A DNA stretch of 64,000 nt from assembly GCF_023715415.1 (NCBI RefSeq), contig NZ_JAMBOB010000002.1, positions 248,001-312,000 of the forward strand. Reading direction: 5' to 3'. The translations under genes were made by a program, and so were the position numbers. The notes below the pieces were generated by a model. It made no database searches. It was given only the letters and a program-made list of their open reading frames with translations, and was not told the DNA's origin. This stretch comes from Neobacillus niacini. Lineage in GTDB: Bacteria > Bacillota > Bacilli > Bacillales > Cytobacillaceae. Shown one piece after another: positions 1-7,467 of the stretch (its first letter is position 1; every line of letters starts with the position of its first letter).

Positions 1-2
1 AA

Positions 3-284
3 GAAGCTCCTGAGCTCGAGAGGTTTATTTTGCCTGGGGGAACCAAGCCTTCTGCCTCGATTCATATTGCCAGAACGGTGACAAGAAGAGCAGAGCGATT
101 AGTTGTAACTTTAATGAAGAATGATGAAAAAACTTCTGAATTAGCATTGAAATATTTAAATCGTCTTTCCGATTATTTCTTTGCTTTAGCAAGGGTGGTA
201 AATTACCGACTCAATGTAAAAGACGTGGAATATGTTCGAAGTGCAAAAGTATTCAGGGATGGGAAACGTAAAGATGAAAAGTAG
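3..284 (+). CDS. ATP:cob(I)alamin adenosyltransferase, PduO type (3' end only)
   Basis: The reading frame is open from the window edge, so only the C-terminal ~93 residues are present. The sequence PGGTKPSASIHIARTVTRRA followed by ERLV and then LNRLSDYFFALARVVNYR is the conserved C-terminal helix region of PduO/MMAB-type adenosyltransferases (B. subtilis YvqK family), which transfer the adenosyl group of ATP to cob(I)alamin. The R-x3-RRAER and LNRLSD segments are the family's ATP and corrinoid contact region. It overlaps the start of the next gene, cblT, by 11 bp, so the genes are translationally linked in a cobalamin-salvage operon. The 5' end and any B12 riboswitch lie outside the window. 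Confidence 0.9.
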   Translation, partial: EAPELERFILPGGTKPSASIHIARTVTRRAERLVVTLMKNDEKTSELALKYLNRLSDYFFALARVVNYRLNVKDVEYVRSAKVFRDGKRKDEK

Positions 285-768
285 AATGCTCATTTTACTG
301 GCATTGTTTTCCGCACTATCTGCAGTTGGAGCTGCGATAAAAATTCCAGCAATCGTAGGCAGTGTAGCTTTTGATGTTTTTCCTGCTTTACTTGCAGCGG
401 CCTTGTTAGGGAGTGGTGCAGGAGCCATTGTAGGTGCGTTTGGGCATTTGTTATCTGCTTTAAACTCAGGTTTTCCATTAGGACCCATGCATGTATTAAT
501 AGCAATCGAAATGGCCCTGCTTGTCTTTATTTTTGGTATTCTTTATAAGAAGAATAAAAAAGGCACTGCTAGTATATTATTTATTCTTATGAATGCAATT
601 GCTGCCCCATTGCCGTTTATTTTTATTATGAATAAAGCTTTTTATGTTGCATTAGTTCCATCACTTTTACTAGGATCAATCATTAATACAGTCATCGCTT
701 TAGTGGTGATTCCACGACTCAAAGCTTTGGTCAAACAAGATTTGATTGAAAAAGATGTAAAAATATGA
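274..768 (+). CDS. cblT: ECF-type alpha-ribazole transporter CblT
   Basis: This is a small hydrophobic protein of 164 residues with about five to six membrane segments and the small-residue-rich look of ECF transporter substrate-binding (S) components. No ATPase or EcfT is adjacent, so it would use shared ECF modules. Its position between a corrinoid adenosyltransferase and an alpha-ribazole kinase matches the CblT-CblS salvage pair described in Listeria and Geobacillus, which import and phosphorylate alpha-ribazole, the lower-ligand nucleoside of cobalamin. The ATG at 274 was chosen because GGGA at 261-264 lies 9 nt upstream; an in-frame ATG at 259 and one at 232 are less well supported. The stop overlaps the next ATG by 4 bp. 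The substrate is inferred from context. Confidence 0.78.
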   Translation: MKSRMLILLALFSALSAVGAAIKIPAIVGSVAFDVFPALLAAALLGSGAGAIVGAFGHLLSALNSGFPLGPMHVLIAIEMALLVFIFGILYKKNKKGTASILFILMNAIAAPLPFIFIMNKAFYVALVPSLLLGSIINTVIALVVIPRLKALVKQDLIEKDVKI

Positions 769-1478
769 GGGATATCATCACCATCCCGTTAACTAGTCAC
801 GAATCGCTTATTATTGCAAGTGATAATAGCGGCGGCATTGGAATGAAGGAAGAGGATTATGTACAGGTTTCCTATGAAACTGTTGCCTATTACTCATTTA
901 GAGTAGCAGCAATGGAATGCATCGCTGCAGGAGGAGAGCCAGTTTCAGTTATTCTACATAATTTTTGTGGAGATGACTCATGGAGTGAGCTTGTAAATGG
1001 AGTTCAAAAAGGATTGGCAGAATTGAACCTAGGGGATATACCTATCACTGGCAGTACAGAGAGTAATTTTCAACTAAAACAATCTGCGATTGGCACAGTA
1101 GTAATAGGCAAAAAGTCTTTAGATAAAATAACAGAGAAGATTTTTTCAAATGACCTTACATTTGCCGTAATCGGTAAGCCTTTAGTTGGGAATGAAGTAA
1201 TTGAATATGCGCACGAGGTTGTACCTTTATCGACTTTCAAGAAAGTCTCTAACCTACAAGATAGTATGATTTGGCCCGTCGGTTCAAAAGGAATCTTATA
1301 TGAGTTGAATCAGATGTTTACAAATAAAGAATTTACGAAAGAAATGCTGCGTACGAGTTTTGATGTCTTAAAATCATCAGGACCGGCAACCTGCTTTATT
1401 ATTGCCTTTGAACCAAATCAAGAAGAGGTAATAAAAAAAATAGCAGCTGCGTTTTACCATTCAATAACTATTAAATAG
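765..1478 (+). CDS. cblS: Alpha-ribazole kinase CblS
   Basis: This 237-residue protein has a PurM/AIR-synthase-like N-terminus (SDNSGGIGMKEEDYVQVSYE, then a conserved GDD loop at about residue 69) resembling ThiL/PurM-fold kinases. CblS phosphorylates alpha-ribazole to alpha-ribazole-phosphate, bypassing CobT in making the lower ligand of cobalamin. The ATGA overlap with cblT supports co-translation and the pathway assignment. It is the last gene of the operon: a hairpin terminator follows at once. The alternative is another AIR-synthase-related kinase of unknown substrate; the identification rests on the cblT neighbour. Confidence 0.78.
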   Translation: MRDIITIPLTSHESLIIASDNSGGIGMKEEDYVQVSYETVAYYSFRVAAMECIAAGGEPVSVILHNFCGDDSWSELVNGVQKGLAELNLGDIPITGSTESNFQLKQSAIGTVVIGKKSLDKITEKIFSNDLTFAVIGKPLVGNEVIEYAHEVVPLSTFKKVSNLQDSMIWPVGSKGILYELNQMFTNKEFTKEMLRTSFDVLKSSGPATCFIIAFEPNQEEVIKKIAAAFYHSITIK

Positions 1479-1481
1479 ATA

Positions 1482-1508
1482 AGCACGCCATTACGGCGTG
1501 CTATTCTT
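1482..1508. terminator. Bidirectional terminator between cblS and PBP gene
   Basis: AGCACGCC and GGCGTGCT form a perfect 8-bp stem with a 5-nt loop, followed by ATTCTTTT. It sits between convergent genes and slightly overlaps the stop of the downstream minus-strand gene. Confidence 0.85.
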
Positions 1509-3603
1509 TTAATCCTTGAATTTTTTGGATTATCGAATCAATGCCTTTTCCAATTGAAATCATCGTATCTTCAAAACCCTTTTTCCATACTGGAGCCTGT
1601 TCTTGAATTTTTTCACCAAGCTTTTGGGCATTTTGATTTAATTCTTCTTTGATTTTCTCTGCCTGTTCTTTTATCTCTTCTCTTGTCTGTGTTTTACCAG
1701 CTAATTGGTCATTAATCGAAACGACATCAAACGTTTCTCTTTGTATGTGAGGGATGGATGATTTCATGATTTCTTTGAAAATCGGGACAACATTCCCAGA
1801 ACCGCTGCTTGGGAGATAATGCTGTCGATCGGTTTGGTCATATCCTATCCATATCGCTGCGACTAAATTAGGAGTGTAACCGACCATCCATTGATCCTTC
1901 GTTCCGGTTATATCATTAAAGGGAAGCTGGGTGGAACCTGTCTTCCCAGCTATCTGAACATCGGGAATCCGTGCGTTTTTGCCAGTACCAGATTCTACAA
2001 CATTAAGAAGCATGGCTGTCATCTTATCGGCATTTTCCTTTGAAGTTACCTTTGTGGTTTCCGGTTCCCGCTCCGCAATGATATTTCCGGTAGGACCTAC
2101 AATTTTTGTAATAAGATGGCTGTCTTGTCGCTTCCCGCCATTTGGAAATGCAGAGAATGCATTTGCTAATTGAAGAGGAGATATTCCTTTGCTCATTCCG
2201 CCTAATGCAATCGCAAGGTGTTTGTCCTCTTTTTCGACGGGCAATCCAAAGGATTTGAGCTTGTCTAATCCTTTCTCGAGACCAATCTCATTTAAGAGCC
2301 ATACGGCTGGGACATTTAACGAATCCTCCAAAGCTTTATACATCTGAACCTTTCCCTGATAAGTTTTTGAGAAATTTGCAGGATTGTATTCCCCAAAGGA
2401 GGTAGGTTCATCAACAAGCTCGGAGTTGAATGTATAGCCGTCTTCAAGAGCTGGTGTATAGACTGCGAGCGGCTTAATCGTTGAACCAGGCTGAGCCTTT
2501 AATTGGGTAGCTCGGTTAAAGCCTCTAAACACATGTTCACCCCGGCCGCCAACAAGAGCGAGAACACCTCCAGAAGAGGGTTCCATAAGAACAGAACCGG
2601 TTTCAATCATGCGATCTCCAGAACTTTTCGGAAAAAGGAATTTATTATTATTTACCTTTTCGAGTTCGGCCTGCAGGTTTTGGTCTAATTCGGTATATAT
2701 TCGGTAACCTCTGGTTAAAATTTCTTCCTGTGTTAATCCGTACTTATTGATTGCTTCGTTTAGGACCGCATCCACATAATAAGGATATTTACGCTCAACA
2801 AAACTTCCGCTGCCGCTATTAATCTGGATTTTTTCATCCTTAGCATCTGTGTATTGTGCCTTCGTAATCATCCCAAGCTCATTCATCTTGCTAAGAACGA
2901 CATTTCTGCGTTTCATTGCAACATCATAGTTTTTTGTTGGGTCAAGGTAATTGGGTGATTGTAATAGCCCTGCAAGTAAGGCAGCCTCACTAATGGTCAC
3001 ATCGGTAATTGGTTTATTAAAATATCTTTTTGATGCATTACTGATTCCCCATGCACCACTGCCAAAGTAAACTTGATTTAAGTACATTTGTAGAATTTCT
3101 TCTTTTTTATATACCTTTTCAATCTTAACTGCTAAAAATAACTCCTCAGCTTTTCGTTTATAGGTTTGTTCAGGTGAGAGTAAAGCATTTTTCGCTAATT
3201 GCTGTGTAAGCGTACTGCCGCCGCCAGTAATCTCTCCCGCAAATAAATTGTTGAATAAAGCCCTCATAATGCCTTTAATATCAAATCCTTTATGCTCATA
3301 AAAGCGCTCATCTTCAATGGCAACCACTGCACCAGGAACATATTTCGGGAGCACTTCAATCTCTATCCCTCCAGTCCGATTGGTCGCTACATTTGTTGCC
3401 ACACTTTCATTACGATCATAAATGACAGTCGGTTGACTTAAACCTTCCTTTAATGTCTGAACATTGGCTCTTGTTGCAAGCCAGCCGAAATAAACAATGG
3501 TTGTGAGGATGACAATCAAAATAACTAATAATAATAGCTGTGTTATATGCTTCTTTTTCCAGAAACGGACTATCATTTCCCAATAGGGACGTAATTTCTC
3601 CAT
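1501..3603 (-). CDS. Class A penicillin-binding protein (PBP1A/PbpF/PbpG group)
   Basis: This 700-residue bifunctional peptidoglycan synthase has a short cytoplasmic N-terminus, one membrane anchor at about 20-42, then a GT51 glycosyltransferase domain (EDERFYEHKG near 97, with E97 as the likely catalytic Glu; GGGSTLTQQLAKN at 127-139). The transpeptidase domain has the SxxK motif STIK at 374-377, SLN at 428-430 and KTGST at 554-558. It polymerises glycan strands and cross-links stem peptides on the outer membrane face. After about residue 630 the tail is Lys/Glu/Gln-rich and probably helical. It is close to B. subtilis PbpF/PbpG, some of which act in spore wall synthesis; which paralogue this is cannot be decided from sequence alone. 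It stands as a single gene. Confidence 0.93.
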   Translation of the reverse strand: MEKLRPYWEMIVRFWKKKHITQLLLLVILIVILTTIVYFGWLATRANVQTLKEGLSQPTVIYDRNESVATNVATNRTGGIEIEVLPKYVPGAVVAIEDERFYEHKGFDIKGIMRALFNNLFAGEITGGGSTLTQQLAKNALLSPEQTYKRKAEELFLAVKIEKVYKKEEILQMYLNQVYFGSGAWGISNASKRYFNKPITDVTISEAALLAGLLQSPNYLDPTKNYDVAMKRRNVVLSKMNELGMITKAQYTDAKDEKIQINSGSGSFVERKYPYYVDAVLNEAINKYGLTQEEILTRGYRIYTELDQNLQAELEKVNNNKFLFPKSSGDRMIETGSVLMEPSSGGVLALVGGRGEHVFRGFNRATQLKAQPGSTIKPLAVYTPALEDGYTFNSELVDEPTSFGEYNPANFSKTYQGKVQMYKALEDSLNVPAVWLLNEIGLEKGLDKLKSFGLPVEKEDKHLAIALGGMSKGISPLQLANAFSAFPNGGKRQDSHLITKIVGPTGNIIAEREPETTKVTSKENADKMTAMLLNVVESGTGKNARIPDVQIAGKTGSTQLPFNDITGTKDQWMVGYTPNLVAAIWIGYDQTDRQHYLPSSGSGNVVPIFKEIMKSSIPHIQRETFDVVSINDQLAGKTQTREEIKEQAEKIKEELNQNAQKLGEKIQEQAPVWKKGFEDTMISIGKGIDSIIQKIQGLKE

Positions 3604-3828
3604 TTGGTCTCCTTTCCTTCAAAAGGGAATTTGCTTAATTCATTATAAATTTATTATCAGAAAAACACCAATCATTGCATTTTTTGGAGAATGACAAAAA
3701 TTTTTAAATGGCCATAGTGGGTGAATAGAGAAATATAAATAAGATTTTGTGATAGTAGCGGACAACCATTTTCGGTCCAAGCATATGTTAGTAGAAAGAC
3801 ATCTAAACAAAAGGAAAGGGATGGGGAA

Positions 3829-4095
3829 ATGATTAACTGGAAGGTCCGTTTTAAAAATAAAAGCTGGGTTATGGCTTTTGTTGCACAGTTAATGATTGTT
3901 GCACAAATGCTTTTGGGAGGGTTAAATGCATTAGGAATTACAGATTTTCAACTTTCAGATGCCATTCAGCAATCCATTTTAACGTTTGTTAATGCATTAT
4001 TTATTTTACTTTCAATGATGGGGCTTGTTCAAGATCCAACAACAAAAGGTATGAGCGACAGCGCACGAGCAAAAACCTACAAAGAACCAAACTAA
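3829..4095 (+). CDS. Phage-type holin (phi LC3 family), orphan
   Basis: This 88-residue protein begins INWKVRFKNKSWVMAFVAQL, the signature opening of phi LC3/LLH-type holins. It has two predicted membrane helices (about 13-32 and 47-66) and a charged C-terminus. Holins make pores in the cytoplasmic membrane that release endolysins or small proteins. No endolysin, tail or other phage gene is nearby, so it is either a remnant or a domesticated holin. The ribosome site AAAGGGATGGGG directly precedes the ATG. It is a single-gene unit closed by a strong terminator. Confidence 0.85.
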   Translation: MINWKVRFKNKSWVMAFVAQLMIVAQMLLGGLNALGITDFQLSDAIQQSILTFVNALFILLSMMGLVQDPTTKGMSDSARAKTYKEPN

Positions 4096-4105
4096 TATTG
4101 AAACA

Positions 4106-4148
4106 AAAACAGCATAGCTTCCCTTATTTAGGGAAGCTATGCTGTTTT
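4106..4148 (+). terminator. Strong terminator after holin gene
   Basis: AAAACAGCATAGCTTCCC and its complement form an 18-bp stem with a 7-nt loop (TTATTTA), followed by TTTTATTGTT. Confidence 0.92.
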
Positions 4149-4272
4149 ATTGTTGAATATTGTAAATAAAAGGGGATTGAAATTTCCGAATTGTCCGAAT
4201 GATAGACGGTATAATGAAGATGAGGTTATTAGACAATTAAGAAAGTATTAATCTAAAAAGGGGGTTCTTGCT

Positions 4273-4488
4273 ATGTGGTATTGGATTGGTATGGCAGCAT
4301 TTATTTACATCCTATTTATTATCCTTGAAGAGTCAATATATCTATTTTGGAATCGGTATGTTTACGGTCCAAAAGTAAGAAAAGCACGGCTATGGAATAA
4401 TAGAATCATATTGGGAATTGCCTTTTTCATCCGGTTACAGGTAAAGGAAATACGACAAAAACCTTCACGTAAAGCAAGTTCCCATTAG
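4273..4488 (+). CDS. Small membrane protein of unknown function
   Basis: I do not recognise this 71-residue protein. It has one clear N-terminal membrane helix (WYWIGMAAFIYILFIILEES, residues 2-21) and a basic C-terminus with many Arg/Lys (KVRKARLW, RQKPSRKASS), so the tail would be cytoplasmic. A second hydrophobic stretch lies near 45-54. AAAAGGGGG lies upstream at 4256-4264, a slightly long 8-nt spacing to the ATG. It is a single gene between two terminators. Confidence 0.65.
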   Translation: MWYWIGMAAFIYILFIILEESIYLFWNRYVYGPKVRKARLWNNRIILGIAFFIRLQVKEIRQKPSRKASSH

Positions 4489-4506
4489 TTGAAAATAAAA
4501 ATAATA

Positions 4507-4540
4507 AAAAATTGCCTTTCCAACTGGAAAGGCAATTTTT
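4507..4540. terminator. Bidirectional terminator
   Basis: AAAAATTGCCTTTCC pairs perfectly with GGAAAGGCAATTTTT around an AACT loop. With A and T tracts on both sides it can serve the small membrane gene and the convergent kinase gene. Confidence 0.92.
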
Positions 4541-5832
4541 TATGCTGTTCCTACTAAGAGGTTTTTTGTAACTGAGGGATCTTGTACGATTGGCAAGGTA
4601 ATATGAACCGTGGTCCCGCAGCCAATCTCACTATCGAAATTGATATGACCATTATGGGATTGGACAATTTTATAGCTGACCGTTAAGCCTAAGCCTGTCC
4701 CTTTTTCCTTTGAGGAATAGAAGGGTTCTCCGATTTTTTCAAGTCGTTCCTTGGAAATTCCGCATCCATTATCTTTCACAGTAATCACTATTTTATCCTG
4801 CTCAATTTGATTAAGACTAATCGCAATTTTACTGTCATGATTGGAGGCTTCAATCGAATTTTTGATTAAATTAATAAATAATTGTTTTAACTGATTGGGC
4901 TCACACTCAAGAATAATATCCTCTTTTGGGAAATTAGACTCTATTTGTACATTATAAAGAGATGCTTCAACCGCTAATAACGAAATAACATCATTTAATA
5001 TCCTTTGTATAGCTAGTTTTGTATATTTTAAATGCTGTGGTTTTGCTAATAACAAAAGTTCACCAACAATGTGGTTGATTCGATTTAACTCATCTAACAT
5101 GATTTGGTAATAATCCTGGTGTTTATCATCTTCCATTTGCAATAACTGTACAAAACCCTTTAAGGAAGTGAGTGGATTCCTAATCTCATGAGCGACACTT
5201 GCCGATAGTTCACCGACTACAGATAATTTTTCTGTCCTATTTAACCGTTCTTCTGTTTGCCTTAGAGTCGTAATATCACGTCCGATAATGACTAAGCCTT
5301 CTCTAGTTCCATCTTCATGAAATAGTGGAACTTTAATCGTATCAAAAATTTTCGCTGTTCCATCTGGACGTGGTACGACCTCCTCACAGCGTGAGATAAC
5401 ACCCTTATTCCAAGTTTCCTCATCTGAGACCTCACAGTACCTGAGCGCATCTGCATAGAACTCAGTGTATTCTGCTAATTCGGAGTCTTTTTTACCAAGA
5501 TAATCGACATTTTCAAGCTGAAATAATTTCAGTCCAAAGTTATTGGCCTTAATCCATCGACCTTCACCATCTTTAAAGTTTACAAAATCTACCATTGAGT
5601 TAATAAGGGTAGATAGACGTTTCTCTTGTTCCTTCGTAGAATCAAGCTCTTCTTTTTTTAGGATGAAAAAATAAAAAATTCCGCCAGTTACAAGAATATA
5701 GAAAATTTCTTTCCCTCGCTCAAAATAATTTATTAGGGGTGAAGGGATATAATGAATCAGTATATAATTACTTGCGTAAATCCAAATCAAGCTGGTAATT
5801 AAGTACAGGATTACTAATTGCGTTTTATTCAT
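4540..5832 (-). CDS. PAS-domain sensor histidine kinase, KinC-like sporulation type
   Basis: This 430-residue kinase has two membrane helices (about 6-28 and 42-58), a PAS domain (about 70-190, ending in GLVIIGRDITTLRQTEERL), then a HisKA domain with the phospho-acceptor H215 in SVAHEIRNPLTSLKG. The HATPase domain has N-box NLIKNSIEAS, G1 DNGCGIS and G2 GTGLGL. Size and order (two helices, one PAS, kinase core, ~430 residues) match B. subtilis KinC, a kinase feeding the Spo0F/Spo0A phosphorelay; no cognate response regulator is adjacent, as is usual for phosphorelay kinases. KinC orthology is inferred from architecture. Confidence 0.88.
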   Translation of the reverse strand: MNKTQLVILYLITSLIWIYASNYILIHYIPSPLINYFERGKEIFYILVTGGIFYFFILKKEELDSTKEQEKRLSTLINSMVDFVNFKDGEGRWIKANNFGLKLFQLENVDYLGKKDSELAEYTEFYADALRYCEVSDEETWNKGVISRCEEVVPRPDGTAKIFDTIKVPLFHEDGTREGLVIIGRDITTLRQTEERLNRTEKLSVVGELSASVAHEIRNPLTSLKGFVQLLQMEDDKHQDYYQIMLDELNRINHIVGELLLLAKPQHLKYTKLAIQRILNDVISLLAVEASLYNVQIESNFPKEDIILECEPNQLKQLFINLIKNSIEASNHDSKIAISLNQIEQDKIVITVKDNGCGISKERLEKIGEPFYSSKEKGTGLGLTVSYKIVQSHNGHINFDSEIGCGTTVHITLPIVQDPSVTKNLLVGTA

Positions 5833-5970
5833 TTATTTCTCCTATCCTCTCTTGGAAGGAAAGTTTTCCTAGATTTTTACAAATGTTAAGACTCACATAT
5901 ATTATATTACTAAAGTTTAAGGAGTTTTGGAATATCTGAAAACAGGAAATCTACATAAATACAATAAAAA

Positions 5971-6021
5971 GGTTACAAATTGGTAACAACTTCTTTTAAA
6001 AGTGGTAACCGATGTGTAACC
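5971..6021. promoter_or_regulatory. 51-bp dyad of four GGTTAC-type half-sites upstream of sigX
   Basis: GGTTAC (5971-5976) and GGTAAC (5982-5987) on the left mirror GTAACC (6005-6010) and GTAACC (6016-6021) on the right, with inner ACTT/AAGT arms (5989-5992 and 6000-6003). All pairs share the same centre at 5996, and half-sites are 11 bp apart within each arm. A T tract follows on both strands (CCTTTTTT on plus, CCTTTTT on minus), so it could be a cooperative operator or a bidirectional hairpin. It lies between divergent genes, where a terminator would have no obvious client. Confidence 0.6.
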
Positions 6022-6121
6022 CTTTTTTATGGTAAAAAAAGTATGATTTACACGTAGATAAACATCGTACGTACTGTTAGAAGGTTAAACCTTTAGTAAC
6101 AAGGGACGGGAGAGATGAAAA

Positions 6122-6649
6122 GTGGAAGCCATTTTTAATGATCTATATAAAAAATATCATTATGAACTTTTTAATTTTCTTTTTTATATGGTCCAGAGCA
6201 AGGAGCAGGCAGAGGACCTTGTCCAAGAAGTGTATATTCGTGTTTTAAAATCGTATCAGCATTTTAAGGGAGAAAGCAGTGAGAAAACGTGGCTGATAGC
6301 AATTGCACGAAATGTTGCGATTGATTTCTTTCGTAAACAAAAAGGATTGAATCAGCGAATGATAAACAAAGTAGAGATGATAGACCTGCCAATAAGGGAT
6401 GAATCACCATTACCGGAAGAGATGGTTTTTCAATCAGAAGATAAGAAACTCATGTATCACTGTTTAGAGAAATGTACACTTGATCAAAAAAGTGTCATAA
6501 TACTTCGCTATATTCAAGAATTGTCAATACTTGAGACAGCCCAGGTACTAGGCTGGAAGGAAAGTAAAGTGAAGACAACGCAGCACCGGGCCATTAAGCA
6601 ATTAAAGGTCTATATGAATGAGAAATTGCGTCAGGATAAAGCGAGTTAA
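6122..6649 (+). CDS. sigX: ECF RNA polymerase sigma factor SigX
   Basis: This is a 175-residue ECF sigma factor. Region 2 carries FLFYMVQSKEQAEDLVQEVY and then IRVLKSYQHF, plus SSEKTWLIAIARNVAIDFFR. Region 4 carries DQKSVIILRYIQELSILETA and KESKVKTTQHRAIKQLK. These match B. subtilis SigX closely as remembered. SigX controls genes altering cell-envelope charge and composition. The start is a GTG, with GGGAGAG at 6108-6114 seven nt upstream; an ATG at 6115 is out of frame. No gene resembling its usual anti-sigma factor RsiX follows; a two-component system does instead. A weak AT-rich hairpin separates the two. Confidence 0.9.
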   Translation: MEAIFNDLYKKYHYELFNFLFYMVQSKEQAEDLVQEVYIRVLKSYQHFKGESSEKTWLIAIARNVAIDFFRKQKGLNQRMINKVEMIDLPIRDESPLPEEMVFQSEDKKLMYHCLEKCTLDQKSVIILRYIQELSILETAQVLGWKESKVKTTQHRAIKQLKVYMNEKLRQDKAS

Positions 6650-6679
6650 TTTTTAATACTAACAATTTACTAAATATTC

Positions 6680-6702
6680 TAGAAAAAACTTTTCTAAGTT
6701 TT
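6680..6702 (+). terminator. Weak hairpin after sigX
   Basis: TAGAAAA and TTTTCTA pair around an AAC loop and are followed by AGTTTTT. The stem is all A/T plus one G-C pair, so termination would be partial. Confidence 0.4.
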
Positions 6703-6759
6703 TACGGAGTTGTAAAATAATAGAAGGAGTGTATTTTAGTAAATTGTGAGGATAATAGG

Positions 6760-7467
6760 ATGACAGAAGCTAAGATTCTAGTGGTTGAGGATGAAATACC
6801 TATTCGTAAGTTAATCGTATTTAATCTGCAAAGGTCCAATTTTGAGGTACTAGAAGCGGGGGACGGGAAAGAAGCAATTAAGCTAGTTTCTGACCAGTCC
6901 CCCTCTTTAGTGTTGTTAGACTTGATGCTTCCTGATATGGATGGATTTGAGATTTGTACCAAGCTTAGAGAAAGTCATCCTGAATTGCCCATTGTCATTG
7001 TATCGGCACGAGGGCAGGATATGGAAAAGATTATGGGGTTGGAGCTAGGTGCGGATGATTATATTGTGAAACCGTTTAACCCTTTAGAATTAGTAGCCCG
7101 TATTCGATCAGTTCTTAGAAGAACAAATCAAAACAATCCCAAACCACCTGCAAATGAATTAAGTACAGGTCCATTTGTTTTAGAAACGAAAACGCAGCGT
7201 CTATATAAATCAGGTCAGGTAATTAAATTGACGGCGAGAGAATACCAATTAGTGAAGTTGTTTTTTGAACGTTTTAATGAGCCTATCACAAGAGATGAAC
7301 TTTTAGATGAGGTTTGGGGAATCAACTATTTCGGTGATCCTAAAACCGTAGATGTTCATATTAGGCGGTTAAGGGAGAAAATTGAAGATAATCCCTCGCA
7401 TCCTGTCCATTTAAAAACAATCTGGGGCTTCGGTTATTGTTTTCAAGAGAGTGAGAAACAAGAATGA
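6760..7467 (+). CDS. OmpR/PhoB-family response regulator
   Basis: This 235-residue regulator has a receiver domain with the acidic pocket E10-D11, phospho-acceptor D54 (VLLDLMLPDMDG) and the conserved Lys in DDYIVKPFNP. A winged-helix DNA-binding domain follows (LTAREYQLVKLFFERFNEPI, TVDVHIRRLREKIED, TIWGFGYCF). The ATG has GAGGA six nt upstream. It overlaps the next gene, its cognate kinase, by 4 bp (ATGA). The specific regulon is not evident; the third gene, a lipoprotein, may be linked to the signal. It is not an obvious PhoP, WalR or ResD by sequence. Confidence 0.92.
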   Translation: MTEAKILVVEDEIPIRKLIVFNLQRSNFEVLEAGDGKEAIKLVSDQSPSLVLLDLMLPDMDGFEICTKLRESHPELPIVIVSARGQDMEKIMGLELGADDYIVKPFNPLELVARIRSVLRRTNQNNPKPPANELSTGPFVLETKTQRLYKSGQVIKLTAREYQLVKLFFERFNEPITRDELLDEVWGINYFGDPKTVDVHIRRLREKIEDNPSHPVHLKTIWGFGYCFQESEKQE

